64,000 nucleotides of DNA from Zantedeschia hybrid cultivar (lineage: Eukaryota > Streptophyta > Magnoliopsida > Alismatales > Araceae): assembly GCA_030544215.1 (NCBI GenBank), contig JARZZO010000011.1, positions 47,737,587 through 47,801,586 of the forward strand. Direction: 5' to 3'. The notes under the pieces were generated by a model. That model saw only the letters and a list, made by a program, of their open reading frames with translations, was not told where the DNA came from and did not search any database. Positions within the stretch are counted from its first letter, which is position 1, and each line of letters starts with the position of its first letter. This document shows positions 22,701 to 33,401 of the stretch, one piece after another. The position numbers and the translations under genes were made by a program.

Positions 22701-23591
22701 TGGGGAATTGACTTTATGTGACCTTTTCCACCCTCTTTTAGACATACATATATTCTGGTAGCGGTGGATCATGTCTCAAAATAGATTGAAGCAGTAGCCA
22801 CCCGAACCAATGATCATAAAGTGGTCATTAAATTCGTTCAGAAGAATATCTTTTCCCGGTTCGGGTGGCCTAAAGCTATCATAAGTGATGGGGGAACGCA
22901 TTTCACGAATTACCAATTTCGGGCTTTGCTTAAGAAATATGGGATTAATCACAAAGTAGCTACCCTTTATCACCCCCAAACCAGTGGCCAAGTGGAAGTT
23001 TCCAATAGGGAGATCAAGAATATTCTGCAAAAGTCCGTTAGGCCTGATAGAAAAGATTGGTCTGAAAGATTGGATCATACTTTATGGGCCTATCGGACCG
23101 CTTACAAAACTCCTATTGGCATGTCTCCCAATCGCCTGGTTTTTGGAAAAGTGTGCCACCTTCCGGTGGAATTGGAACATAGGGCTTATTGGGCCATCAA
23201 ACAAGTCAATCTGGACCTAGCCCAAGCTGGTTCCCACCGAACCTTACAACTGAGTGAGCTGGAAGAGTTGCGCAACGAGGCCTATGAAACTTCAAAGATT
23301 TATAAAGCCAAAACTAAAGCTTTTCATGATAAACATATTGTGAGAAAATCCTTTCTTCCAAGTCAGAAAGTTTGGCTATTTAACTCTAGGCTCCGCTTAT
23401 TTCCAAGAAAACTGAAATCCAGATGGTATGGACCATTCGTGGTCGTTAAAGCCTTCGATCATGGAGCCGTTAAAATTCTGAATCCCAAGAGTGGGAACAC
23501 TTTTACTGTTAATGGTCAACGGTTGAAACCATTCATTGAAAATCTTCAAAATGAGCCACCTGAATCCATAGAACTGAGTGATCCACACTAA
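19728..23591 (+). pseudogene. Athila pol: protease, RT, RNase H, integrase
   Basis: Continuous frame with only two stops (TGA 22719-22721, TAG 22782-22784). Protease near 20150 has LLDLGASVNLLP, with Leu where DTGAS would have Thr. RT: CIAYRKLN, FAFRRMPFGLCN and FMDDFSIFG near 21436. RNase H: MCDASDYAIGAVLGQ near 21877 and TTEKELLAVVFALEKF. Integrase: HHCC zinc finger (HNLACGGHF ... CLRCQ) near 22500-22630, ISDGGTHF near 22885, and the glutamate in SGQVEVSNREIK near 22983. Both stops fall between the zinc finger and the catalytic core. All domains are otherwise full length. The polyprotein makes and inserts element DNA. Confidence 0.93.
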
Positions 23592-23605
23592 CTGAACTTC
23601 CATCT

Positions 23606-23647
23606 GGCTAAAGACGATAAGCTTAGCGCTTGTTGGGAGGCAACCCA
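23606..23647 (+). other. Athila conserved 3' non-coding motif
   Basis: GCGCTTGTTGGGAGGCAACC, just after the integrase stop, is a motif I know as conserved in plant Athila elements. A second known-type motif, CATTGAGGACAATGTC followed by GTTGGGG, lies at 23791-23828. 23830-24757 holds no gene. Confidence 0.7.
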
Positions 23648-24757
23648 ATATTTTATTTCAGCTTTTGTATTTCTTTCCTTTTAGGTCCCTGAGCAGCAGT
23701 CGCCGCGAGTATGTCGCAGCCTCTTCATTACAGGTTGTTTCGCTCATTCACAAATTCTCTTATGGCTGCATATTTTTCATATCTTTTATGTCATTGAGGA
23801 CAATGTCAATCAAGTTGGGGGGTGGGGCAATCAATTTGATATGCATTTATTGAAAATCTTTTGAAGAAAGCTGATATCTTTCACTAAAAAAAATGGTCAA
23901 ATTTTTTCAAAAACTTCTTTTCACGTCCTATGAAAATTGCATGAAAATCATGTTTCATTAAGTAAATCTTAAACAAATTAGTTTTTGGTGGTCACATTGG
24001 TTAAAGAACATTCAAAGTTAAATATCCCACTTCACAAAAATCCATGGCATGATGATTTTCACACACACACGGCAACTTAGAATAAATGAAAGCTCTTAAA
24101 AGTATAGACTTGCTGGAATTAACCTTAAGAATAAGACTACTTATTCTAATTTTTCTTTTGGGTTGAACGAAAGAAATGTGTAGGATCCGTAATAGGAGAC
24201 TGTCCCACTCAGCACTGTAAACGAGGCGGTCATTTAAAATGGACAGCTTAAAGACTAAAGGCAATAAAAGGCATTAAAAGAGCTAAAGGAAGGTAGGTGG
24301 CAAAAAGTACGCACCTCCCCTCAGGCAATTCAAAGAGAGTGGCAAAAAGTACGCACTCTCAAAAGAAAAAGTACAATGAAATGAAAAAGCCACGCTAAAA
24401 AGTCCATCGTACCAAAAACATGACCAAGACGCGAAAAGTGCTGAGTTGGGACGGGAACTGAAAGTCGGTCCTCACTGACTGATCGGGAAATCTTTTATTC
24501 TCTTCTCCTCCCCGAGTAGTATTATCTAAAGGGTAGTAAAGGCAAGAATATACCAAAAAGGTCGGAAACGAGTTCTAAGCGTGCCAATTTTCATGCACAA
24601 TCACCTGTCGTGAATCAAAATATTGTGGGATATGAAAAATTTTAGCTTAACCAATCGGCTACCACTTAAATTGATTGTGAAAGATACTACAAATGAAGCA
24701 TGATAATTCATTGTTTGCCCTAACTTTTCCTTATTTGCATTGCTAAGGGACTAGCAA

Positions 24758-24813
24758 TGAGTAAGTTGGGGGGGGTGATAAAGTGTTAAATTGATCATTT
24801 AAGGGCAATCATA
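24758..24813 (+). repeat. Athila polypurine tract and 3' LTR remnant
   Basis: AGTAAGTTGGGGGGGG leads into TGATAAAGTGTTAAATTG at 24776. The match to the 5' LTR lasts through CAATCATA and then stops at about 24813, where Tat-A sequence starts. About 2.2 kb of LTR has been lost or never captured. Confidence 0.88.
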
Positions 24814-24963
24814 ACACGACCCCTTGACCCTATGCGAAGGCTAGGGAAAAGGTAGTTGCTCTTTTGGGCAAGGGGCCGAAAACAGATACTACTAACTGTT
24901 TCCTCTTCATTTTTGTGCATACAGGAAAATGATTTTATGTCCAAAAGGTGGACACTTTTTGCT

Positions 24964-25275
24964 GTCGAGTCGAAGCCAAAAGCAGCCGAATTGGCATTCA
25001 ACTTTGAGAATGACCATATCTTCCGTACTGGCTTCGACTCGACATAGACCTTTGTCCCTCGCTTCCTTGCAGCTTGTCAGTAAGATATTGTGGATCATTA
25101 ATTGTTTACATTTACTGATGTGCGTTCTTGCAGCTGCAGGGAATCTGAAGCAAGTAGGATTGAAGACACAGGAGGCTAATAACTTCGGGCGTATAGACTC
25201 TGAGTTCCTTTTTAAACAAAACAATGAGGAGTCTATATTCCCCAAGTTATTCGATTGGCCAATAAATCCCTCCTG
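24964..25275. repeat. Inverted repeats in the Tat-A 3' internal region
   Basis: GTCGAGTCGAAGCC (24964-24977) and GGCTTCGACTCGAC (25030-25043) are exact reverse complements around a 52-base loop. A longer imperfect inverted repeat spans about 25169-25275 (ACAGGAGG...AATAACTT...TATAGACTC against its complement). Both are kept in the other Tat-A copy at about 34000-34290. Confidence 0.75.
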
Positions 25276-25845
25276 TTTGCATTAGGAATTTGCTTTTCAA
25301 TTTTAAACCAGCATGCATTTGCATAAGCATCTATCCTCGCCCTAGGGGCAATGACCATAATTTATCACTCCGCTTAACCCATTGTTGATTTGTGAATTTG
25401 GCGATCGTTCGTTTGTTAGCCCTTTGAATTGCAAGACCTCATCCTTTTTCAATACGTGTGCTTGAGATTCTCTCACTTGGCGATCACATGATGCGCCAGG
25501 CCACCGCGCGCCCGTTGTGTCGAGAGTTCTTCAAGTCACACTCATACATCTTTCATGCTTGAGATCCCCTTGGGCCAGATCGTTGCATCCTAGTGCGCCA
25601 AGGCCTCGCGGTTCCAGCACCCGAGGGTCCTACAGATTGTGATTCTCTAGTCTGAATTTTGCTCCTCTTCTTAGTCACCCTTGCAATTCGAATAGCTAGC
25701 TTTCATGCATTTGCCACCCTCTCATATCATCCTTGGATATAGCTCATTCCTTCTTCGGGCTGTCCAAAATCAGGTTCGATTTTCGGAACACCTATTTATC
25801 ATTCCGTTTCACTCCACTGCAAAACAGGTGTCCCGGAGGGGCATT

Positions 25846-27304
25846 TGTAGACATCGATTTTGGACCACCCTTTTGGTCATGAACCCCATCCATCATTAGC
25901 CCATCATCACCAAATCTCTCATCCTAGCCATCTCAGCCCACTAATAACTAGGCCCATTAACCAAATCCCGACTCTAGCCACCTTTTCGTGGAAGGCCAGC
26001 CAGTCCGCCTTCCACCACCCTTCGAAGGCCAGCCAGTCTACCTTCCACCACCCTTCGAAGGCCAGCCAGTTCGCCTTTCACCGTCCTTTGAAGGCCACCC
26101 CTTGCCTTCCGCCACCCTTCCAAGGCCACCCCTTGCCTTCCGCCACCCTTCGAAGGCCACCCCTTGCCTTCCGCCACCCTTCGAAGGCCACCCCTTGCCT
26201 TCCACCCCCTTCGAAGGTCAACCGGGCCGCCTTCCACCTCTCCGTGGAAGGCCAGCTACCTGGCCTTCCACGGGATTGGAAGGCATACTGGCTGGCCGTC
26301 CACTCCCCTAACTACCACCTTGACCTCGTCTTCCCCACGATCTCCTCTACTCGTCGCCCTCACCCCCACTACTCCGATCACGCCCCACTCTGGCGACTGC
26401 CGTACGCACCACCTCCGATCGTTGACCACTTCCTATTGGTTGTAGGTTGATTTACGGGGATTTAGACCTCTGTTTCCTCCTATTTTTCCCTTCACCTATT
26501 TAAACCCCCCATGTTCCCTCGAGCAAAGGGGGTTGGAAAAGGGTTAGAGGGGATTTTTTGGTTGGAAGGATTCAGAGGAAGTTGGCCAGAGAGAAGTCGA
26601 GCGGGCAAAGAGTCAGAGAGCTTCAGGAAGGGCTTCAAGAGGAATCCTTCGCACTCCAAATGGGCTTGTCTTCCTTACCCTCTCTTTACTTTTCTCCTTT
26701 TTTCACTTCATTGCATTTCCACCCTCCATCTAGTCCATAACATTTCCCTCTCTCACTCTTCTTTCCACTTTCACCACATCACTTCACTTTTCACACACGA
26801 GCACCCTATCTGCATGCATGCATCCTAGGATGACTTAGCAATCCTTATTTACCCCCAGAGGTTTCAAACAAAAAACGGGAGGTGGGTGGTCATGACATAT
26901 GGTCACCTTCCCTCCCAAACACCCATCCGGTGCGTCTTCCTCCAATTCTAGTTAGTTTTTATATTTTTATGGATAGATTCTACATATCACAGTTCTAATC
27001 GGGTTATTTCTTTTCTTTGTTTGTCTTCTTTTTTCAGGGACTCTTACCAGATTCTGCGCGCGGACTACCGAGCTCTCCTCCTCTGGCCGGCCGGAGGAAG
27101 GGAAGGGGAAACCACCATCTCCCGCTCCCTCAGAACGCGATCACATCCTCACCATCCTGCGGAGCACAAGGACCGTAAGGTAATGCTCATAGCGATCACA
27201 TCCTAATTTCTAACCCTTCCTAAATCGCCACAGTGCTGAGACAAACGGAGAAACCCTCGATCCGAAGCCCACAGCCGCGGCGGGGGACGTTCTGGGCGCC
27301 TACA
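25846..27304 (+). repeat. Tat-A 3' LTR (plus-strand copy), 1459 bp
   Basis: Starts TGTAGACATCG and ends GCGCCTACA. Preceded by the purine-rich GGAGGGGCATT. Contains a TATA-like TATTTAAA near 26495 and the GGAAGGCC array at 25988-26285. It is more diverged from the two LTRs of the nested element than those are from each other. Confidence 0.82.
25988..26285. repeat. GGAAGGC/GCCTTCC minisatellite in Tat-A LTR
   Basis: About eight units of 38-39 bases, each alternating GGAAGGCC-type and GCCTTCC-type arms and usually carrying the palindrome TTCGAA. The same array occurs in the other LTRs at 32936-33235 and 40973-41330. Confidence 0.88.
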
Positions 27305-28640
27305 AGAACTGGACTGCCTAACTTCACTAAACTCCCTATTTTGACGTAATGAAGATGAAGTAGAATGGAAATCATGGGATACAAATAGAAATACAAGAGA
27401 ATCCTCCCGAGGGGAGGGGCAGAGTAGATCTAGAAGAGAATCTTGACCGAAAGACCCACACAATGGGGTGTGATCGGACAAGTAAGAGGTTTCCTCAATG
27501 AGGACCTGGGAAGAATTTGTTGCCAAATTGGCGTTTTTTTTTTTTGGACAATAGAAGAGTTAAGCATAAAACATGAATGAACATGAATAGAAGGAGAATT
27601 AGATGGAGGAAGTGGCACCAACGCCAAAGGATTAGGGGGATCATACAGTAGTATGTCTCAGATTAAATCATACATCCTCTCTGGATCGAGAGGAGGTGGT
27701 GGAATGAAGTCCCGTGGGGACAGAGTAATCATGACGGGTGGAGCCCGTGGAATATCTTCAATAATGACCCGCGACCAAGTCGGGGTCAGGAGCAAAGTGC
27801 GAAACAAGGTGTGAAGCATGAAAACATGAGAAGGATAAGTCCCCCTCCAGAGCAGATATGTGGTGTAGCCAGCTTCGTAGGGGTCATCTGGCTCCCCTTC
27901 ATCAGTCTCTTCTGACAGCAGTATCCGTTTGTCAAAGATAGCACCGGGACTTTCGATCAGCTCATCAATCTGTGGTGGCCACTTGGGTTCTACAGGATCG
28001 AGAAACAGCCTGTTCAGTGCGATGTAGAGGTCTCTTAAATCGAACCACCTGTACCATTCACATTCTGGATCTTGGAATTTTCTCCTCTCATAGGTCGCAG
28101 AGCCTCCAAGGACTGGTACGTGAGTAGTTCTGAGCAATGCCTAGCCAAGTCTCTCCCATATACATCGTGGAGGTCAAAGCATGAGGTGATGACTACCGTG
28201 TTGTCATGGCTTATTATGGGCCCCTTTACAAAATGTGTATACAAAGTCCATGTTAGGGGGTCCCGACCTTCCTTGTGTGGTGTAGACATCGTCTCCCAGA
28301 CTTTCTGGCCGCCCTCATTTTTTGCTTGCTGAACAATGTCCTGCTTCAGTCTCCTAGGCTTATAATCCAGGCCGTTCCCAGGTATTCTTCGGTGGTCCTT
28401 GACGGGAGTGGTCCTGCCTTATAACTGTGTGCCCAGGCCTCTTTCAGGCTGATAGCCGTTCATCATCATTATCTTCCATCCTGGGGTACTCATGCACTTC
28501 CCCCTCTTTATGGCATTTAATGGATAAGGAGTAATAGTGGCAGTTTTCAGAGGATCAGCCACTGGATGCTAAACCTGTAATACCGACAGAAAAGGTTATC
28601 GGCCAGGTGAAGAAGCAGATTTGACATTCAAAGAATGAGC
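27305..28640 (-). pseudogene. Tat-B region after protease: G-patch-like segment and linker
   Basis: Minus-strand fragments in shifting frames. Near 28421-28480 reads MMMNGYQPERGLGTQL, glycine-spaced like the G-patch found behind the protease in Tat elements. Then follow TLYTHFVKGPIISHDN (28170-28250) and a frame at 27658-28137 rich in Asp/Pro, and a further frame at 27203-27526 that runs into the neighbouring LTR. Stops and frameshifts are frequent. No RT motif appears before the element ends. Confidence 0.6.
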
Positions 28641-28703
28641 AGCAGCAAGGATCGGCATGCTCGTAACTTTAATGATTCGTCCTTTAAAGGGAAATTTGAG
28701 GAA

Positions 28704-29252
28704 TTAGTGATTCGTGGAGGGAATCGCCTCGAGAGTTTTTATGTAAGGACGACCCAAAATGGCGTTCAAAGAAAGGTCGATTTTCAGAATGTGAAATTCG
28801 ACCTCAGCATGACTTACAGGGCCTAGTTCCACTTTTAAATAAACCATTCCCAGAGGGGAACGGGTGGATTTATCATATGTTGTCACAGAGATGGGGCTAG
28901 GCAGCCATTTTTCCTTGGGCACACCACACAGTTCTAGGGTCTTCGGAGGTAAAACATTGATTGAAGCCCCTGTGTCAACCAGGCATGCATCTACGGCCTT
29001 TTTGCAGATGTTGACCGTAATGCTCAGAGCCATGCTTCTGGCTGCTGGCGGTGCTAGTTCCGATGTGTGAAATGAAGTAGATGGCTGATCTCCCTGAGGA
29101 ACTAATAGTGCTGCAATCTTTTCCACCGGCACGTCCTCGTTGACCATCACCTTCTGCAAATATTCCATCAGAGCTTCTTGGTGACTCTTCGATCTTTTAA
29201 TCAGTTCAAGCACGGAGATCCGTGCCGGTGTTCGGTCCAGATGTTTCAACAA
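28704..29252 (-). pseudogene. Tat-B aspartic protease
   Basis: 183 residues: ISVLELIKRSKSHQEALMEY, then the active site ACLVDTGASINVLPPKTL, then VTTYDKSTRSPLG and LNAILGRPYI, the usual retropepsin order (DTGAS, then ILGRP). The catalytic aspartate is kept. An in-frame stop at about 29253-29255 separates it from gag (TAA, where the duplicate at 31550 reads CAA-derived TTG-type sequence in the plus strand), so the gag-protease fusion is broken here. Confidence 0.85.
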
Positions 29253-31330
29253 ATCATATTAAGTGCCTGGTGCACTCTCTTCATTGTGTGCTTCCTCCGG
29301 CAGCTGTGACGGGCCGTCTCTAACTGTTAACTGAGGAAAGACTTTGTTGAAAATCCTTCCACTCCGGAGAGCATGTTCCTCAACCGTGGAAGGTCCAGGT
29401 GACACTTTGAGTACCACAGAGTTGGGTGGTGCAGATGGGGTGGAGTGTTGGTATGTCGGTGATGGCGTAGGGTTAAGTGGTGGTGGCGCGGTGCGGATTA
29501 AAGGTCTAGACGGTTGGATGGTGGATGGGTAAGTGGTTGGGGTGGATGAAGTGGGGAGTGGCATGTGTAATAGTGGTTTAGAAGGTTGGATGGCATCTGG
29601 GTAGGCGGTAGTGGTAGCGGGCGAAGTTGGGAATGGTACGCGTAGTAGTGGTCTGGATGGTAGGAGGGGTGCGTAATTGGTTTGCGGTGGGTTACTTAGT
29701 GGAGGCGTAGTGGTATGGGGTGTAATGGGCTTGAGGAAAGCGGGTGGTGGTAATGGGTTAGTGGGTGCGGGTGAGTGATATGCAGGTGTTGGTATAGGGG
29801 TAATGGTAATGGGCTGTGGTCTGGGTATGTGGATGGTGCGGCGTGGTGGTTGCTCTGCGGTACTCGGAATGTGACCCGTTGAATAAATATAGGAAGAGTC
29901 CTCTATTCTCCACTGTTGCCCGCGGTTAGCCTCAGACCGGCTGTTTGTCAGAATAGGGGAAACTTGGTTTTGGTTTTGATGCTCCGGGAGCGGGTTCTGC
30001 ATTATGCCCATGTTTGGTGGTGGTGCTGCTTGTGCTGGTGCTGTGGTGGTCTTCTTGCCTTCAAGGCTGATATGTATTTTTTCATTTCTTCCCAGTCTAT
30101 ACTGCCCTGCTCATTGAGATCATGAATGTAATCTCTAAATTGGAAGCAGGTGTCAATAGTATGCCCAGGTTGCCTATGGAAATAGCAATACCTAGACGTG
30201 TCGGCATTCTGGGGCTAGATCGCCTTTTCTCTTGGTAGGACTAAGGCATTAGCTGCCATTAGAGCACTGAAAATGTCTGCCAAGGACTCTGGGAGGACTG
30301 GGTATTCTGCCCTCTTTGGGCCTGGAGGTCTTCTCTGCTGGTTGTAGTCAACAGGAGGAGGGACATTATGATATGCCGGCGGTGCGCGCGGCTGATACTG
30401 CTGTTGTTGCTGGTACTGCTGTTGTTGTGGTGGCTGGTACTGCAATTGCCGTTGCGGCGGCTGCTGTGGCTGTTGCTATTGCTGGTTTGGCTACTGGGGC
30501 CGCTAAAACTGGGGCTGCTGATACTGAGGGTTCGGCTGTTGCCTGTACCCCTGCTGGTTCGGCTGTGGTGGCCTCTGGTACTGTTGTTGACTGCTCACAA
30601 ACTAGGGCGAGTTGTTGTTCATACTGCTGACTTGCTCATGAGAGAGCGTGCCCTCAGTAGTTGGACCTGTGCTGGGAGAATTTGGCACTGCGGGCTTCCG
30701 AGGTGGAGGCCTGCTAGGTCGGTGAGGATCAAAGACGCTAGAGAATGTACCGTCCTTGAAGGCATTCTGACAGTACCGCGCTCTTTCATAGAGCTCTGCC
30801 ATGATGGTCAGATTGTTCAGGGAGAGGACTAGTTTGAACCGGGGCGTGGCATTGGAAATCAGCATCTTCACTTGCTCCGACTCGGACATGTGATCTTTCA
30901 CTTTCTCGGCCAAGCCTCGCCATCTGTTGGCAAAACTAACGAACTCTTCATCGGGCTTCATCTTTTCTGCTATTAGGTCAGTGATGGACAGGGAGGGGGC
31001 GACTCTGTCCTGGTATCGTTGAATGAATTTTCGGGAAACGATACCATAGTCCTCTATTTCGGAGGGTTCCAAGGAAAAGAACCACTCGAGGGCTGGTCCC
31101 TCTAAAGACATCCTGAACAAAAAGGCCAACGACCTCTTGTCGTTTTGCTAGAAGGATGATTTGTACATGAACTCCTTCAAGTGGGTGAAGGGTTTACCAG
31201 TATCGTTGTACTTCTGGTACACTGGCATCTCGGAGGGTGGCAGGTGGAACACTGGCATGCTTGGTAAGTTGATCTCCGGTGCAGCTTTGACCCCCATCAT
31301 CTTTTGGAGGTTGTTGAATTGTTCGTCCAT
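29040..31330 (-). repeat. Tat-B tandem duplication, intact duplicate (gag to protease start)
   Basis: From the gag segment MDEQFNNLQKMMGV (near 31330) down to SELAPPAA in the protease N-terminus (near 29040). Includes gag core frames 30602-31129 (KFIQRYQDRVAPSL; VSFANRWRGLAEKV), a Gln-rich region 30215-30600 and a Pro/Thr-rich region 29259-30011. The next bases at 31331 start again with the SELAPPAA end, giving a head-to-tail join with about three bases of shared sequence. A TAG replaces TGG at about 31149 compared with the other duplicate. Confidence 0.85.
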
Positions 31331-31940
31331 GGCTGCTGGCGGTGCTAGTTCCGATGTGTGAAATGAAGTAGATGGCTGATCTCCCTGAGGAACTAATAGT
31401 GCTGCAATCTTTTCCACCGGCACGTCCTCGTTGACCATCACCTTCTGCAAATATTCCATCAGAGCTTCTTGGTGACTCTTCGATCTTTTAATCAGTTCAA
31501 GCACGGAGATCCGTGCCGGTGTTCGGTCCAGATGTTTCAACAAATCATATTGAGTGCCTGGTGCACTCTCTTCATTGTGTGCTTCCTCCGGCGGCTGTGA
31601 CGGGCTGTCTCTAACTGTTGACTGAGGAAAGACTTTGTTGAAAATCCTTCCACTCCGGAGCGCATGTTCCTCAACCGTGGAAGGTCCAGGTGACACGTTG
31701 AGTACCGCAGAGTTGGGTGGTGCGGATGGGGTGGAGTGTTGGTATGTCGGTGATGGCGTAGGGTTAAGTGGTGGTGGCGCGGTGCGGATTAAAGGTCTAG
31801 ACGGGTGGATGGTGGATGGGTAAGTGGTTGGGGTGGATGAAGTGGGGAGTGGCATGCGTAATAGTGGTTTAGAAAGTTGGATGGCATCTGGGTAGGCGGT
31901 AGTGGTGGCGGGCGAAGTAGGGAATGGTACGTGTAGTAGT
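31331..31940 (-). pseudogene. Tat-B first duplicate, 3' portion (end of gag, start of protease)
   Basis: Minus-strand Pro/Thr-rich gag tail (HVPFPTSPATTTAYPDAI; STVEEHALRSGRIFNKVF) running into ISVLELIKRSKSHQEAL and SELAPPAA. It is continuous in the reading frame with MDEQFNNLQ of the second duplicate, which proves the join. It is cut on its 5' side at 31940 by nested Tat-A and resumes at 41494. Confidence 0.85.
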
Positions 31941-33401
31941 TGTAGGCGCTTGGAACGTACCCCGCCGCGGCTGCGGGCTTCAGACGAGAGCCTCTCCGTT
32001 CGTCTTAGCACTGTGGCGATTTAAGGGGGGTTAGAAATTAGGATGTGATCGCTTGGAGCATTACATTTCGGTCCCTGTACTCCGCAGGAGTGTAAGAGGT
32101 GATCGGGTTCTGAGGGAGCGGGAAATGCTGGTTTCTCCTTCTCTTCCTCCGGCCGGCCAGAGGAGGAGAGCTCGGTAGTCCGCGCGCAGAATCTGGTAAG
32201 AGCCCCTAAAAAGAAAAGACAAGACAAGAGAGGAAAATAACCCGATTAGAACTATGACATGCAGAATCTATTCATAAAAATATAAAAATTAACTAGAATT
32301 GGAGGGAGACGCACCGGATGGGTGTTTGGGAGGGAAGGTGACCATATGTTATGGCCACCCACCTCCCGTTTTTTGTTTGGAACCTCTGGGGGTAAAGGGT
32401 GCTAAGTCATCCTAAGATGCATGCATGCAGATAGGGTGCTCGTGTGTGAAGTGATGTGTTGAAAGTGGAAAGAAGAGTGAGAGAGGGAAATGTTACGGAC
32501 TAGATGGAGACTGGAAATGCAATGAAGTGAAAAAGGTGAAAAAGTAAAAGAGGGTTAAGAAGACAAGCCCATTTGGAGTGCGAAGGATTCCTCTTGAAGC
32601 CCTTCCTGAAGCTCTCTGACTCTTTGCCCGCTCGACTCCTCTCTTGCCAACTTCCTCTGAATCCTTCCAACCAAAAAAATCCCCTCCAACCCCCTTGCTC
32701 GAGGGAACATGGGGGGTTTAAATAGATGAAGGAAAAAATAGGAGAAAATAGGGGTCTAAATCCCCGTAAATCAACCTAGAGCCAATAGGAAGTGGTCAAG
32801 GGTCGGAGGTGGTGCGCGCGGCAGTCGCCGGAGTGGGGAGTGATCGGAGTAGTAGAGGTGAGGGCGGCGAGTGGAGGAGATCGTGGGGAAGACGAGGTCA
32901 ATATGGAAGTTAGGGGAGTGGACGGCCAGCCAGCATGTCTTCCGATCCCGTGGAAGGCCAGGTAGCTGGCCTTCGAAGGGGGTGGAAGGCAAGGGGTGAC
33001 CTTCGAAGGGTGGTAGAAGGCAAGGGGTGGCCTTCGAAGGGTGGTGGAAGGCGGCCCGGTTGGCCTTCGAAGGGGGTAGAAGGCAAGTGGTGGCCTTCGA
33101 AGGGTGGTGGAAGGCAAGGGGTGGCCTTCGAAAGACGGTGGAAGGCGGAGTGGCTGGCGTTCGAAGGATGGTGGAAGGCGGACTGGCTGGCCTTCGAAGG
33201 ATGGTGGAAGGCGGACTGGTTGGCCTTCCACGGGTGAGAGGAAGCAGAGATTGGTTAATGGGCTTGATTATTTAGGGGGTTGGATTATGTGAGAAAATCT
33301 GATGGGCTAAATGAGATGGATAAAATGATGGGTTTGGTGATGATGGGCTAATGATGGATGGGGTTCATGACCAAAAGGGTGGTCCAAAATCGGTGTCTAC
33401 A
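31941..33401 (-). repeat. Tat-A 3' LTR (nested copy), 1461 bp
   Basis: On the minus strand TGTAGACACCG to GCGCCTACA. Very similar to 39996-41493. The visible differences are scattered bases plus small indels, including about 28 bases around 32797-32825 absent from the other LTR. TATA-like TATTTAAACCCCC near 32712-32725. The GGAAGGC/GCCTTCC array is at 32936-33235. Confidence 0.87.
32936..33235. repeat. GGAAGGC/GCCTTCC minisatellite in nested Tat-A 3' LTR
   Basis: Same unit as 25988-26285, in reverse orientation, with about eight units. The copy number differs by about one unit from the 5' LTR array at 40973-41330. Confidence 0.87.

Larger units (their letters stand above)
14778..24813 (+). 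mobile_element. Athila-type Ty3/gypsy retrotransposon, 3' LTR nearly absent
   Basis: Full 5' LTR, Asp-type primer site, gag, pol, the Athila 3' motif and a polypurine tract. Only the first 36-38 bases of the 3' LTR remain before an unrelated Tat-A fragment begins near 24813. Inserted in exon 7 of PMD copy 1, with flank TTGAG (14773-14777). No envelope-like frame is visible between integrase and the 3' LTR. The long, barely interrupted pol frame suggests a fairly recent insertion. Confidence 0.93.
24813..27304 (+). mobile_element. Tat-A element, 3' end only (internal 3' region and 3' LTR)
   Basis: Matches, in opposite orientation, the 3' end of the complete Tat-A element (31941 to about 34450). 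24813-25845 is the non-coding 3' internal region and 25846-27304 the LTR. The 3' end is intact (GCGCCTACA) and abuts Tat-B sequence at 27305. The 5' part was lost at the Athila junction. Confidence 0.82.

Noticed and set aside
23592..24757. Possible envelope-like gene of Athila
   Set aside because: Some Athila elements carry one, but the only frames here are short and lack a signal peptide or transmembrane pattern.
25974..26450. Overlapping frames rich in repeated Pro/Pro/Phe or Gly/Gly/Trp units
   Set aside because: Generated by the LTR minisatellite in all frames; the same happens at 32771-33292 and 40773-41384.
30316..30832. Plus-strand frames rich in Leu/Ala/Val that look like membrane proteins (also 42184-42637)
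   Set aside because: They are reverse translations of the Gln/Pro-rich gag of Tat-B on the minus strand.
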